The notes: generated from the sequence alone by a model not told the origin. A DNA stretch of 64,000 nt from an uncultured Eubacterium sp. (GCA_910584875.1 CAJUDA010000013.1:20039-84038); one strand, 5' to 3'. Counted from the stretch's first letter, positions 16,001-25,062 are shown. Program-made: numbers and translations.

Positions 16001-18823
16001 TGTTGGACTAAAATCTATTTTGCCAAGCTTGATTTTTTTCAGATTCTTCTGTAGTTTGGCTAACCATTTCCGGTATTTCTTGTCCGCTTTCTTAAATTCA
16101 TCCTGTTTTTCAATATAATTGTTATAGGCTTTTGGATCAGCGCTAGATGAAATAGCACCGCCAGATTTTCCAAAGAAATCTGGCATTGCTGAATTGCTTG
16201 TGCCGCCATTTACGGCACCTTCTAATTGGAGTACAGCGGTTTCATATTGTTCTTGTGCTTCAAGCTTGTTTCTTAAAGCTGTCCCGAAGTTGCTGACATC
16301 ATCAGCATAATTGTCTTTTAACTGATTCAGCATGGATGTCGTATTTTTGCCAATCTTATTGTACAGAGCGGTATTGTTCAGATTTTTAGCGCTGCATGCA
16401 TTGGCGAAGTTTTTTGCATCCGTATCATTTGCATGGTTAAGCTCAGACATTACACCTTTGATTGTGTTTTTACTGTTGATTACACCATCGACTATGTTTT
16501 CTGCATTTACAATTCCGGTATCTTTTAATGCATTGATTACAGAATTTCTTGTATCTTCTGATGCGTCAATTATAGTCTTATTTGCGCTCAGATATTCGGT
16601 AATGATATCTTCAAATGCTTCTTTCTTGGCTGCTTTAGGTGCTTTTGGATCAGAAACTGTGTTTTTGAAATCGGTGTATCCTTTTAACCTCTGTATCCCC
16701 TTTGGCATATCCAGGAGTGTTTTGGCTGATACTTTTTTATTTCTATTTAATTCAAAATAAGCTGAAGAGAGTTTTGAGGAATCATCAATGAACTGTGACA
16801 GTTTGTCATCCAACGGAATCAGCGATAAGATTTCATTACGAATCTGTTTTAAAGAGAAGTTGTCGGCAAGATCCTGAAACTCACTGATACAGTCCTTGTC
16901 CAGCACACCTTCCAGTGCTTCTTTTTTGAGGGTGTTCTGGTCGGATTCGTTCAGTTTTGACCATGATTTGGAGAAGGATTTAATATTTTGTGTTTTGGGC
17001 GATTGATTTCTCAGTTCCTCTAACGCATTGTTAAGATCTTCGATTGAAGATTTTGCATCATATCCCGCCTGTTTTATCTGTTCTATTTCATCTAATGTAA
17101 CATTGTTTTTTTTTGCCCAATCGGAAAGTTCTATATCTCTTGTGTCAGTCTGAAAAATTTTACTTTCTACTTTATCAGATTTGGGAAGATTATGCACAGT
17201 ATTGTTACCAAAAGCACTATTTAGCTTTTTTGTGTAATCGTCATATTGATTTTGAATTGACTCAAATCCGAAAACAACTTTAAGATATTTCTTTCCTTCT
17301 TCGTCATAGCCCAATGCTTTAGCAATGTCGTCAATATACTTTGATGTTTTTTCATATGCATCTGTAATATTTATCGAGTCATCATCCAAATTGATAGAAA
17401 ACAAATTAGCAAATGCATCATTAATACCGCCTTTGTTTTCTTGAACCGCTTTGATTATACGATTAACATATAAACGAATAGATTCTTCTGTAGCTTTGCC
17501 ATCTTCGTCAGTTATACCAATATCATCAACAATATCATAAGAAATATTGGATAGAAGAGCATCAACATATTTCTTTTTATCGCCAAGATCATAATATTCT
17601 TTCTGTGAACTTGCTACTCTCTGAAGTCCTTCCGATAAATTGTTTGTTGCGGAATTAACTTTAGTTTGGTATGAATCAATGACAGCTTCTAGTTTTTCTT
17701 TGAAAGTTTCAAATGCTGTGTTGTCCATATCCATAAAATCGGCTGCATCATAATCAAGGATATCCTGTAATGCTCGCATTTCATCAGTTGTATTATCTAC
17801 CGGTTCAGATAATCCAGCAGTTGCTATTTTGATTATATGACTGGTTATGTCACGTGAATTACCAAGTTTGCTTTCTACTTCTTCTTTACTTAGATTTCTT
17901 AGTTCCTTTAATGCATTTAATAGTTCATCGTTTGAATATTTGTCATCATAACTATTGCCTGTAAAAAATGAAACAATGTTATTCATTTCAGATGTTAAAA
18001 ATCCAATGTCTTTTTGTTTATTAAAGCCATCAATAACATCATCCAGACTAGTTCCGTCCTCGCCTTCACCATTAACAAGTTTTAATGATTCCCTCATCTT
18101 ATGTTGATCATACTCTTTGTTTAAATCCTTCAACTTACCAGTGACAAAACCTATTTTTTCGCCTTGATCATTATAATAAGTATTAAGACTAGGCATGACT
18201 TCTGATATCTGAGAAACGACATCTTTATAAGTTTTATATTCTTCTGTCGTAAGATTTACATTCTCCCCAACATTGCTTACGCCTTTAGAGAGTGTTTGAT
18301 ACTGCTCGTTAAGTTCTGCAACTTTAGAAGTATTCTGATTAAATTCTTCTCTTTGGGATTTTGCAGCATATGTAAATTCGTTTGCTCGCTTTTCTGCATA
18401 TTCTACACTATTAACAGCATTATCAATAGCTGTGGCTACTGCATCAATCGCTATACCAATCGCCATATTAACTCCCATGGAAGATAGACTTGCGGCAAAA
18501 CCTTTAAGAACTGCTCCAGCTTTCTTAGTGAAGGATGTGAGAGTTGACAGCCTTCCACTCGTATCTTTGAGGTATTGCTGATAGTTGGCTAGGTCTTTTG
18601 TTTCGTATTTTGTGTTTTGTAGAAATTTAATTAGAGATTTATCAGCGAGATTATTTGATTTTATCCACTTGTCCCAGTTAACTACAGATACGCCTTGTTC
18701 TAATAAGTCTTTGAGTTTAATGAATGTATCTTTTGCTTCATTACTAGCTTCTGGAATTTTATTTTTAAATATATCAAGCCAAGTATACCAACTATTATTT
18801 TCAGAATCATATTGTACTGCCAT
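13037..18823 (-). CDS. Tape-measure protein, main body
   Basis: 1928 residues. Residues 1-450 form a module (MAVQYDSENNSWYTW..., YQQYLKDTSG, SMGVNMAIGIAIDAV) repeated in the incomplete copy at 19532-21148. A membrane-active hydrophobic stretch lies near 100-130, long helical coiled coils follow, and the end has the usual tape-measure C-terminus (FRTGGIVRADGVSKDGDYVPVRVNPDE). The TP901-type N-terminal domain that should precede this body is encoded separately at 22384-23526, so the gene is split or is expressed as a recombined product. The ATG at 18821-18823 overlaps a plus-strand promoter for a zinc-ribbon gene. Summed with the other parts the tape would be unusually long. Confidence 0.85.
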   Translation of the reverse strand: MAVQYDSENNSWYTWLDIFKNKIPEASNEAKDTFIKLKDLLEQGVSVVNWDKWIKSNNLADKSLIKFLQNTKYETKDLANYQQYLKDTSGRLSTLTSFTKKAGAVLKGFAASLSSMGVNMAIGIAIDAVATAIDNAVNSVEYAEKRANEFTYAAKSQREEFNQNTSKVAELNEQYQTLSKGVSNVGENVNLTTEEYKTYKDVVSQISEVMPSLNTYYNDQGEKIGFVTGKLKDLNKEYDQHKMRESLKLVNGEGEDGTSLDDVIDGFNKQKDIGFLTSEMNNIVSFFTGNSYDDKYSNDELLNALKELRNLSKEEVESKLGNSRDITSHIIKIATAGLSEPVDNTTDEMRALQDILDYDAADFMDMDNTAFETFKEKLEAVIDSYQTKVNSATNNLSEGLQRVASSQKEYYDLGDKKKYVDALLSNISYDIVDDIGITDEDGKATEESIRLYVNRIIKAVQENKGGINDAFANLFSINLDDDSINITDAYEKTSKYIDDIAKALGYDEEGKKYLKVVFGFESIQNQYDDYTKKLNSAFGNNTVHNLPKSDKVESKIFQTDTRDIELSDWAKKNNVTLDEIEQIKQAGYDAKSSIEDLNNALEELRNQSPKTQNIKSFSKSWSKLNESDQNTLKKEALEGVLDKDCISEFQDLADNFSLKQIRNEILSLIPLDDKLSQFIDDSSKLSSAYFELNRNKKVSAKTLLDMPKGIQRLKGYTDFKNTVSDPKAPKAAKKEAFEDIITEYLSANKTIIDASEDTRNSVINALKDTGIVNAENIVDGVINSKNTIKGVMSELNHANDTDAKNFANACSAKNLNNTALYNKIGKNTTSMLNQLKDNYADDVSNFGTALRNKLEAQEQYETAVLQLEGAVNGGTSNSAMPDFFGKSGGAISSSADPKAYNNYIEKQDEFKKADKKYRKWLAKLQKNLKKIKLGKIDFSPTDPSDYDKPKETKTEIDWLSRRLTRMQTIIDLTASKLQNLFSIKAKNKNLNDQIKETTALMKQYGIAAKRYQSKADSIADGKKKGKKKTDPLPKSILNQVESGKITKKSYPKLIKKYGQNYADRINQYIDYYDKAKDAKKNKQDAKAKVRDLKQQRHQTYIDLYDSRIARAEAKESIQTNAEGKNKTIKTQIENTKESYAHQIKIANLTKNKAEADRLKYEKQQKIKELKEKGLQYYADEYNAKADLAETRSGNAVGYQKQNSYVDTQLSYLQKSYEKQIAIAKLSKDKTEQDRLQAEYEAKKTELKQKQIENLKTDFENKIGFIRNDGQDVSNRISEAEARGDIVQSSYYSALNRYEQSALNSMETELQELKKEQGSFAMYSPEWYSLQSDIQSVENSISETTISIIENNKKIGELRQAMYDDIASRNNNVGSEAQFIAELLGDNLTNNKTGTLTKEGLGVLGTYGIELEANTSTALSYADQRKEIEQAIASYNGGNVHALDNYGSLTAAQNKLSEVTRSQQDAVNAEYATMKKIYDMMVKQYETQLAYMKTIIDAKKQVLSMEKDLYDYQKNISNQTKNIAALEKQLAALKGDDSEEGRAKRSRLMVSLDEANQNLQDTEYDRYISDQQNMLDNMYTQYEDLLSELEKDFEAVVKDGINIINETASGISTTLNDIANKYGYNPSSDMSNILGVMKSSNDTIVKTLPETITNGLSGLGNILQDNVNAIVAAYSGKPPVSGNNSDAANGGGSGSGSSNPGGTSDPYATTRYTKEHAEAIALKNFLKSHSGSSSDITKPLKKADPGKTYKSKLNQILSQYGYVVKSGTGTHGLKYINMFAQILGLQFGDGSFDTNGVVYKKLKKKYPSIGFRTGGIVRADGVSKDGDYVPVRVNPDETILTQKFTKMLPETVDIMKDFIHVTGYARLVEPRKAGNTFGDIVINAELPNVTDTYDFANDLQNNKRTQKSIEVSVHDLMTKGIITNNIQRI

Positions 18824-18840
18824 AATAAAACTGATATAAT
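18812..18840 (+). promoter_or_regulatory. Promoter of zinc-ribbon gene, inside the tape-measure start
   Basis: TTGTAC (18812-18817), 17 bases, TATAAT (18835-18840). The -35 box lies within the first codons of the minus-strand tape-measure segment, so the two transcripts interfere. Confidence 0.7.
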
Positions 18841-18885
18841 ATCCTCAAAACAATTGCTTCTGACAATTATATAGGAGGTGCTGGT

Positions 18886-19374
18886 ATGACTGAGAAATAC
18901 GTTAAATTTTGTCCAATCTGCAATAAAACAAAGCAAAATATGAATTGGTGCAATAATGAAAAATATAAAGAATTTTCTAAAGGATACCATTTTGTTTGTA
19001 TTCCTAAAGACGATGTTGAAATATGTCCATTTTGTAAACAAGGCAAATTAGTTGATTCGCTATTAACTTTTGACGAATTTGAAATAATTGATGATGTATC
19101 AGATTCTAACAGGCAATTTCTAGAAGCGATGATAAAACTTAAGCAAGACGATATAATTGAATTTCAATCAAGAATAAGCCAGTTTAAGAGTCAATTACAA
19201 CAGCAGGAGAGTAGTAAAAAAGTTGATAATGTCCCCAAATGTCCTACATGCAATTCAACTAACATTGAAAAGATCTCTTTAACCAAAAAAGCAGTCGGTG
19301 GAGCTTTGTTTGGATTATTCAGTTCCGACGTAAGAAAAACGATGCACTGCAAAAACTGTGGTGCAAAGTGGTAA
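18886..19374 (+). CDS. Zinc-ribbon protein, opposite to the tail operon (copy B)
   Basis: 162 residues with three Cys pairs: CPICNKTKQNMNWC, CPFCKQGK and CPTCNSTN...CKNCGAKW, a TFIIB-like treble of zinc knuckles joined by a helix. AGGAGGTG at 18873-18880 sets the start. Proteins with this C-terminal ribbon recur beside tape-measure genes in Firmicute prophages; their role is not known to me. It is a paralogue of the 181-residue protein at 21232, and both lie head to head with a tape-measure segment. Possible roles are a regulator or a superinfection/moron function. Confidence 0.8.
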   Translation: MTEKYVKFCPICNKTKQNMNWCNNEKYKEFSKGYHFVCIPKDDVEICPFCKQGKLVDSLLTFDEFEIIDDVSDSNRQFLEAMIKLKQDDIIEFQSRISQFKSQLQQQESSKKVDNVPKCPTCNSTNIEKISLTKKAVGGALFGLFSSDVRKTMHCKNCGAKW

Positions 19375-19531
19375 ATTTATTATTTCAATTTAATCACATC
19401 CTTTCATATTATTTTAGAGTTCGATTACTCTATAAATTGTACTATTTTTAATACAGTTTATACAGTAGTCCTATTTTTTGTGAGCCGGAGGTGTGGACAT
19501 TTTCCTAGCTGCCTAAGGACTCCGAAAGGAG

Positions 19532-21148
19532 CTAAATCGTAATGTTAAGTGTTTCTGATATCATTTCATGACGCCGTTGGATTAATAGGCAGTACCTAAA
19601 AAAATTACGTAATGTTTGATGCAGTTTCAAAAAACAAAATTTCTGAATCTTTGTACGGGCAACATCAACATTCAAACCTTTGATATTATGTGTAAAAAGA
19701 TTCCTTAATGCATCGGTTAGACGCAGTTTTGCTTCTGGGTCATTAGCAGCTTTTTGAAAATAATTTAGTACATTTTTTTGGATAAACTGTTTTGCTCCGT
19801 CTAAATTTCTTTCTTCTACATCCACATCAGACCATTGTATTGATTTAACCATAGACCCGATCGCTTTTTGGAAATATTCATTATCGCTATCTTTGTATAA
19901 ACCAATATCTTCAATCCATATCATCATATTTGTCATTTCCTGGTTTTTAGCTTTTAATTCGGATTTTTTTGTGTCTAATGTTGACTCAAGATCTCCATAA
20001 AATGTATTGTAAGACTCCGTAATTTTACCTTTGGATGTTTCATCTAATTCTATTTTGGAAAAGTCAATGGCATATGTTTTTGATCCACCAAATCCTTCCC
20101 CGGTTACTGTAGCATTATACAGAGCATCATATGCTTCCTGACCAAGTTTATTTTTGATGTCATTAAGGTATTCCTGATAGGCATGACCATCCATATCAAA
20201 ATATTTTCCACCTTTTTTTTCAATAATTCCATTGTAGGTGTCTTTTAAGGATTGCAGATCGTTTTCAGCATCTTTTACTTCTTTGTTTTGTCCTTCCAGG
20301 ACTTTAAAAATCCCATCCGCATCATCCGATCCATTTACATACTCATCCAAATGCTTTCTCATATCAGCTTTGGCAAGATTGTTTTGCTGTTCAACAAGAC
20401 GTTTTATCGATGCTGTTACTGTATCAACATCACCACTCAGTCCGAGGATTGCGTTACCGTTCTCATCATAATTATGTGTGAGGGATGGAAATAACTCTGC
20501 TAACTGATTGTTTACGTCAAGAAATTCTTCATACTGTTCAGTAGATAAACTCTTGTTCTCGTTTGTTAGAGGATTAACACCCTGAACGAGGTTTGCGAAT
20601 TTTGCTGATAACTCAGAGGTTTTGGTTGATGTGTCTGACATCTTGGATTTAAGGTCAAGAATTGATTTTGCTGCTTCCTCTGTCGCACTTTTTGCTTTTT
20701 CAAAAACTTCCTTTTGTTTTTCTTCATAATTGATCAGATAGTCGAGTCCCTTATATAAACTTTCAAATCCAATACCAATAAGCATATTAACACCCATAGA
20801 TGCTAATGATGTGACAAAGGATTTAACAACTCCGACTGCTTTTGAAGTGTAGGATGAAAAGAGGGAAGTGGTCTGGTTTGTGTCTTTGAGGTATTGTTGG
20901 TATTTTTCAAGCGATTTGTTTCCAATATTCACATCTTCTAAAAATCTTACAAGTGCTTTATCGGTTAATTCATTTTCCTTAATAAAGTCTTTAAATTTAT
21001 TTTTTTGTAACTTATTATAATCAATTTCATCAAGTTGGGATAATTGCTTAAAAGTTCTATCTGCTTCTGAAGATATACCTTTTAATGCATTCTTAATTTG
21101 ACCAATCCAAGTTATAGTAGAATCAGTCTCCTTGTCGTAGTGTACCGC
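19532..21148 (-). pseudogene. Incomplete second copy of the tape-measure N-terminal module
   Basis: An open frame of 538 codons on the minus strand that starts AVHYDKETDSTITW, matching the AVQYDSENNSWYTW start of the main tape-measure body, but the codon before it is TAG instead of ATG. Homology continues (YQQYLKDTNQ, SMGVNMLIGIG, NVNLTTEEYKTY against NENKSLSTEQYEEF) and then the frame ends in an unrelated tail (...RTKIQKFCF onwards). A downstream internal ATG at 20932 gives 466 residues. It is either a silent cassette, a decayed duplicate, or an exon reached only by splicing. Confidence 0.7.
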
Positions 21149-21168
21149 CTAACGACATAAACTTTTTC

Positions 21169-21197
21169 TTGCACCTGCTTCTGACAGATGATAAAAT
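21169..21197 (+). promoter_or_regulatory. Promoter of zinc-ribbon gene copy A
   Basis: TTGCAC (21169-21174), 17 bases, TAAAAT (21192-21197). The spacer shares GCTTCTGACA with the corresponding leader of copy B (18856-18865), showing the regulatory region was duplicated along with the gene. Confidence 0.6.
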
Positions 21198-21231
21198 GGA
21201 ATAAGTAAAACTTTGAAAGGTAATAAGATAT

Positions 21232-21777
21232 ATGATAAGAATGAAAATAACTAAAACCGTATTGAAATGTAACAATTGTGATCCCAATAATGAACTTTCT
21301 ATTTTAAACCCAAGATGGAGTGGTTCTGAGGAAATGAAAAAATATAGGAAAGGCTTTGTAGGAATATATGAAACTGAAAAATTTCCAATAGATTATAACG
21401 AAAAACTTGACCAACTAATATGTCCATTTTGCAATAATAAATTGATTGATACCAATTTTTCTCATGAAGATTTTAACCTTATAAGTGAAGCAACCGACTG
21501 GAATCGACAAATCTTAGACTTAATGATGGAACTTCACGAAAAAGATCCTATTGAATATCAGTTAAAATTTAACCAATTCAAACTGCAACAGGAACAATCA
21601 GATGCGATAAGAGAACAGGAAAGGGAGAGTAATCGTCCTCATTGCCCGACTTGTGGTAGTACAAATATAAAAAGAATTACTGGTACCGAGAGGGCAGTAT
21701 CTGTCATTGGACTTGGTATGTTTAGTAAAAAAATTAATAAAAGTTACAAGTGCCTGAATTGTAAAACTACGTGGTGA
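21232..21777 (+). CDS. Zinc-ribbon protein, opposite to the tail operon (copy A)
   Basis: 181 residues, same plan as the protein at 18886: an N-terminal Cys pair (CNNCDP), a middle pair (CPFCNNK), a helix, and a C-terminal ribbon (CPTCGSTNIKRITGTERAVS...CLNCKTTW). It lies 84 bases from the tape-measure-like segment, reading away from it. GAAAGG at 21215-21220 is its likely ribosome-binding site. The two copies are clearly diverged, so the duplication is not recent. Function unknown. Confidence 0.78.
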   Translation: MIRMKITKTVLKCNNCDPNNELSILNPRWSGSEEMKKYRKGFVGIYETEKFPIDYNEKLDQLICPFCNNKLIDTNFSHEDFNLISEATDWNRQILDLMMELHEKDPIEYQLKFNQFKLQQEQSDAIREQERESNRPHCPTCGSTNIKRITGTERAVSVIGLGMFSKKINKSYKCLNCKTTW

Positions 21778-21823
21778 TTTTGTTTTATTATCAATTCCTT
21801 TCAAAATTTTGTAAGTATAACTG

Positions 21824-21865
21824 CTGAATAGATATCATAATTATTGCACTATAATATCTATTCAG
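21824..21865. terminator. 12-bp inverted repeat after zinc-ribbon gene
   Basis: CTGAATAGATAT (21824-21835) pairs perfectly with ATATCTATTCAG (21854-21865). It lies between the zinc-ribbon stop codon and the intron-like RNA, so it probably ends the plus-strand transcript, though there is no T-run directly after it. Confidence 0.5.
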
Positions 21866-21879
21866 AAGTTTGAGATTAT

Positions 21880-22390
21880 TTTTTCATTCATTTCCCGCTT
21901 TCACGAGGTTCAGACTGTATATCACAGCCACATACAATTACGCCTGTATGCAGCCAAACCTTGTCAGTCGTTGAGGGCGTGGCATATTGTCTGGTCATAC
22001 GGTATTACAACTTAGCCATTATCCCTGCTTTCGGTATGAGATGAAGATCCCATGCCTACCTATTGATTACCCATTCCCTTTCGCGCTTCATGAGAGTTAT
22101 CCGTATGGATAAAGCCAGAAGACATGTAAGCACAAAGGCATAAATTACACTTAGGTTCTCACCATATGCATACTATATATGTTCTTTTCTGTCTTTCGAC
22201 ACCGTTGCCGTTTACTGTTTCCAGTTCCGTTTTGGATTATATATAGCCTTTAGGGTTTCCAGCATATTCGGTTTTTATAATTAATTACAATTATAGGTAT
22301 CCGCTTATTTATAGTGGCTACGCTCCCGTCCGTTTATTATATGGCGTTATTATATAATCTTAGAGGGGTGGGCGCAGTACGATTCACCAC
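21880..22390 (-). ncRNA. Group I intron-like ribozyme in the tape-measure gene
   Basis: On the minus strand the conserved R and S elements are visible: CTCAACGACTGACAA (21961-21975) and GATATACAGTCTGAACC (21907-21923), whose GACTG/CAGTC parts form P7. Between them CATACA/TGTATG makes P8, AAACC/GGTTT is a candidate P3, and a small P9 hairpin follows. The stretch shows no long reading frame and starts where the tape-measure N-terminal frame runs into a stop. Exact splice sites could not be fixed; the ends given are approximate. No homing endonuclease gene is in it. Confidence 0.65.
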
Positions 22391-23526
22391 TGGAACATCG
22401 TACGTTCACCAATACCTTTTTTATTCATCAGGAGTCCGGATATGGCGCCCAGAGTTCCGCCTATACCACTGAGGTTTCCAAACATAGAATTTATTGTACC
22501 GAATGCATTTGCTACATCCGTCAGTCCTTCCACCAGCCCGTTCAACAGGCTGACTCCGCTTTTCAGTCCATCCGAATCCACGATACTGCTTACAAATTCT
22601 GTCCATGAGTTCGATAATTGATGGATCGTTCCGGTCAGGGTTTCTGCCGATTGATTTGCCTGTTCAAGAGCCGATCCATTTCCCTCAGAATAGTCAACAA
22701 GCATTTTATCATATAGATCCATATTCTGAAGTAACGCGGCTAATTTATCAGCATGAAATTCTGAACCGATGTTGGTCAGGATTTCTGTCCTGAGAGGATC
22801 GCCTGCACCTAACTGGTTATAGGTGTTTGCCAGATCCCGCAATATACTGACTGGATCGCGAAGACGATCCATACCATTTACCTTTTCTGACATAGGAGCC
22901 TTCGCTTTGTTTAGTGTATCAGCAATATTACCGGATGTATTGTTTTGAAGATTTGTAAGAATATCTTTGGCTGCAGTACCAACTTCATTTCCGCCAAGCT
23001 TCGTGACAGATTCCATCGTGCCGATCATGGCAGACAGATCTTCGATTTCTACTTTGTAACCGGAGGCAGCCTCTCCGGCTTCGATCATGGCGGCAGCCAT
23101 ATCAGCTAATGCGATATTATTTTTGATTGTAATATTGTTTTGTCCGTCCAGAACGGCATTTATTTTTTCTGTTTCCCCGTTATATTTATAGGCGTTATTT
23201 GTTGCAAGAACATACTGATCCGCCAATTCAGGGGAGATGCCGCCGGCGGATTGTGCCAGTAATGACTGTTCTGCCATTCCAGCTCCTTGTTTACCATAAA
23301 ACCCGGCACGGTTCATTTGCTGGACACCAGACAGATAATCGTTGGCAGTCCTGCCATATCTGCCTGCCGTGTCATAGGCATTTGTGACAAGCTGTTTTTT
23401 CTGAGTGCCGGTCAGGTCAGACCGTTTACTGATCTCTGTCAAAATCGTATCCAGTTCTTTGATTTCTGTAATCGCAAGTTTTATTTTAGAAATAAGTTCA
23501 AACCATACATTGTTTAGATTAATCAA
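22384..23526 (-). CDS. Tape-measure protein, TP901-type N-terminal part
   Basis: About 380 residues, beginning at TTG with AGGAGGG eight bases ahead. It matches the core of TP901-family tape-measure proteins (KELDTILTEISKRSDLTG, AYDTAGRYGRTANDYLSGVQ, MNRAGFYGKQGAGMAEQSLL). It ends with an Ala/Gly/Leu-rich stretch (SGIGGTLGAISGLLMNKKG), after which such proteins normally continue for many hundreds of residues. Here the frame stops a few codons later inside the intron-like RNA, so this is a first exon or the severed 5' part of the tape-measure gene. Confidence 0.82.
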   Translation of the reverse strand: MINLNNVWFELISKIKLAITEIKELDTILTEISKRSDLTGTQKKQLVTNAYDTAGRYGRTANDYLSGVQQMNRAGFYGKQGAGMAEQSLLAQSAGGISPELADQYVLATNNAYKYNGETEKINAVLDGQNNITIKNNIALADMAAAMIEAGEAASGYKVEIEDLSAMIGTMESVTKLGGNEVGTAAKDILTNLQNNTSGNIADTLNKAKAPMSEKVNGMDRLRDPVSILRDLANTYNQLGAGDPLRTEILTNIGSEFHADKLAALLQNMDLYDKMLVDYSEGNGSALEQANQSAETLTGTIHQLSNSWTEFVSSIVDSDGLKSGVSLLNGLVEGLTDVANAFGTINSMFGNLSGIGGTLGAISGLLMNKKGIGERTMFQW

Positions 23527-23576
23527 ATAAAAATCCCTCCTAGTATTCTATTCCTAAAACTGCCGTTTCAGGCTTA

Positions 23577-23819
23577 TCAGGATGGTTCCCCTGCTGACAG
23601 TTTGTCGGTGATCTCTTTCATGACCCTGTCGATCAGTTCGCTGCCGCTGACATCTTTTGTGCTGTCAGCTAAACGGATCATAAACTGCAGAAAATCAGCC
23701 TGTTTTTCAGAAAACATCCGTATCGCCGGAAACGTGGCGGCACAGATCCCTGCCAGCTCCCGCTTCATGATTTTCCGGTTCCTTTTGTAGTCCATATATT
23801 CTTTGAGTTTTGTAAACAT
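23577..23819 (-). CDS. Small helical protein of the tail operon
   Basis: 80 residues, mostly helical and charged (MFTKLKEYMDYKRNRKIMKRELAG...). It lies between the amidase and tape-measure genes with short gaps and is probably translated from the same mRNA. I do not recognise the family. Confidence 0.55.
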   Translation of the reverse strand: MFTKLKEYMDYKRNRKIMKRELAGICAATFPAIRMFSEKQADFLQFMIRLADSTKDVSGSELIDRVMKEITDKLSAGEPS

Positions 23820-23870
23820 AGCTCTTACCTCGTTTTTCTATATTATCGTTGTGAATCTGTGCTGCCATGA

Positions 23871-24581
23871 TCAGATTTCTTTTACTTTTTTCAGCGAAAT
23901 CCACTGCCAGGCATTATTTTTTTTGTTCAGTAAACGCCCCCAGCTGCCAGTGACTTTTGCGATCAATACGATTTCACCTGCTTTCAGAGAGCCGGTTTTG
24001 TTGTGGGGCTTCACTCCTTTTGACGAGCGGATGGCAGCTTTTTTCGTGATCTTTGCCCGGTACAGGTAGTTCGATACGATCTTATTGTGGAGATGCTTCC
24101 ATTTCCTGTTATTTTTTCCTGTCATGGGTGCGGGACAGTTTTTTCCGTTGACGTCCCAATGACGGATAATCGTCCTGGCATTGGGACAATGTTTCTGGAT
24201 ATATTTTACAAGATCCCGTACGGCAAGCATTTGTTTCCAGCTGGTGTTTTTGGTGCAGTCACATAATTCGATCGAAATGCTGTTTGCATTGGTACACGTT
24301 CCGTAGTATGTGCCGGCTCCTCCCGAGTGGGAATAGACGCCGCCGACGGCCCATGCTGTGCGGCTCATAGGTACGGAATTGTAAATGACGCCCTTTTTGT
24401 CGACAAAGAAATGTGCTCCTGCTTGTCTTGTGTTTGATTTTGCAAAATATTCGGCATTATTTTTTGCCGTATCTTTTTTGTTACCTGTATAGTGTATCAC
24501 GATATATTTAATTGTGTTTAATGTCCGTGCGTTGCCATAGCTGATGGGCTTCGCCGTTTTTTTATGTATAGTAATACTCAT
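23871..24581 (-). CDS. N-acetylmuramoyl-L-alanine amidase (endolysin)
   Basis: 236 residues. The first 160 form an Amidase_2 / PGRP domain with the zinc ligands in place: H in IVIHYTGN, H in RHWDVNGK and C in NCPAPM, with SISIELCD in between. The last 70 resemble an SH3-like wall-binding domain (AAIRSSKGVKPHNKTGSLKAGEIV...WQWISLKKVKE). It cuts the amide bond between MurNAc and the stem peptide, and would release particles together with the holin two genes upstream. No signal peptide is seen, as usual for holin-dependent endolysins. Confidence 0.9.
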   Translation of the reverse strand: MSITIHKKTAKPISYGNARTLNTIKYIVIHYTGNKKDTAKNNAEYFAKSNTRQAGAHFFVDKKGVIYNSVPMSRTAWAVGGVYSHSGGAGTYYGTCTNANSISIELCDCTKNTSWKQMLAVRDLVKYIQKHCPNARTIIRHWDVNGKNCPAPMTGKNNRKWKHLHNKIVSNYLYRAKITKKAAIRSSKGVKPHNKTGSLKAGEIVLIAKVTGSWGRLLNKKNNAWQWISLKKVKEI

Positions 24582-24602
24582 ATCTCACCGTCCTGATCTG
24601 TA

Positions 24603-25058
24603 TTAAAATCCTTTTTCTAATTTTTGTTTATAGCTTTCATTGATGATCTCCATACTGATGTTTACTTCGCCGTTTTCCAGATTATTTTCCTTCAAAAGCT
24701 TTTCGTATTGTTCATACGTTGCGAAGCAATGCCGGTAGCTGTCTTTGCTGCAGGTTTCCCCGTTTGCTACTCTGTTACTGAAATTGATAATTTCCCAGCG
24801 GTAGTCATTGATCTGTTTCTCGACGAAGATATCGGTAAGGTTTTTTAAGTCGCCGCGGATGGTATTCACCCGTTTCACGGTCTGTAAAAGCAGATTGTGA
24901 TCCCGTTCTTTTTCACGGGCCCATTTTACGGGTCTGCCGATTATTTTTGAAAACCTGCCAATGATCTCATAAATGGCGATAACAGACGATAAGAGAACGA
25001 AAAATCCCATGAGCAGAGAAGAGAGTTCCTGCTTACATAATTGCGATATCATTTCCAT
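24603..25058 (-). CDS. Membrane-anchored coiled-coil protein of the lysis cassette
   Basis: 151 residues with one N-terminal membrane helix (LLMGFFVLLSSVIAIYEII) and a long charged helical part. It lies four bases after the holin gene and 21 before the amidase gene, as do accessory lysis or pinholin-like proteins. It is not a recognised spanin type, and function is inferred from position only. Confidence 0.6.
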   Translation of the reverse strand: MEMISQLCKQELSSLLMGFFVLLSSVIAIYEIIGRFSKIIGRPVKWAREKERDHNLLLQTVKRVNTIRGDLKNLTDIFVEKQINDYRWEIINFSNRVANGETCSKDSYRHCFATYEQYEKLLKENNLENGEVNISMEIINESYKQKLEKGF

Positions 25059-25062
25059 CGTT

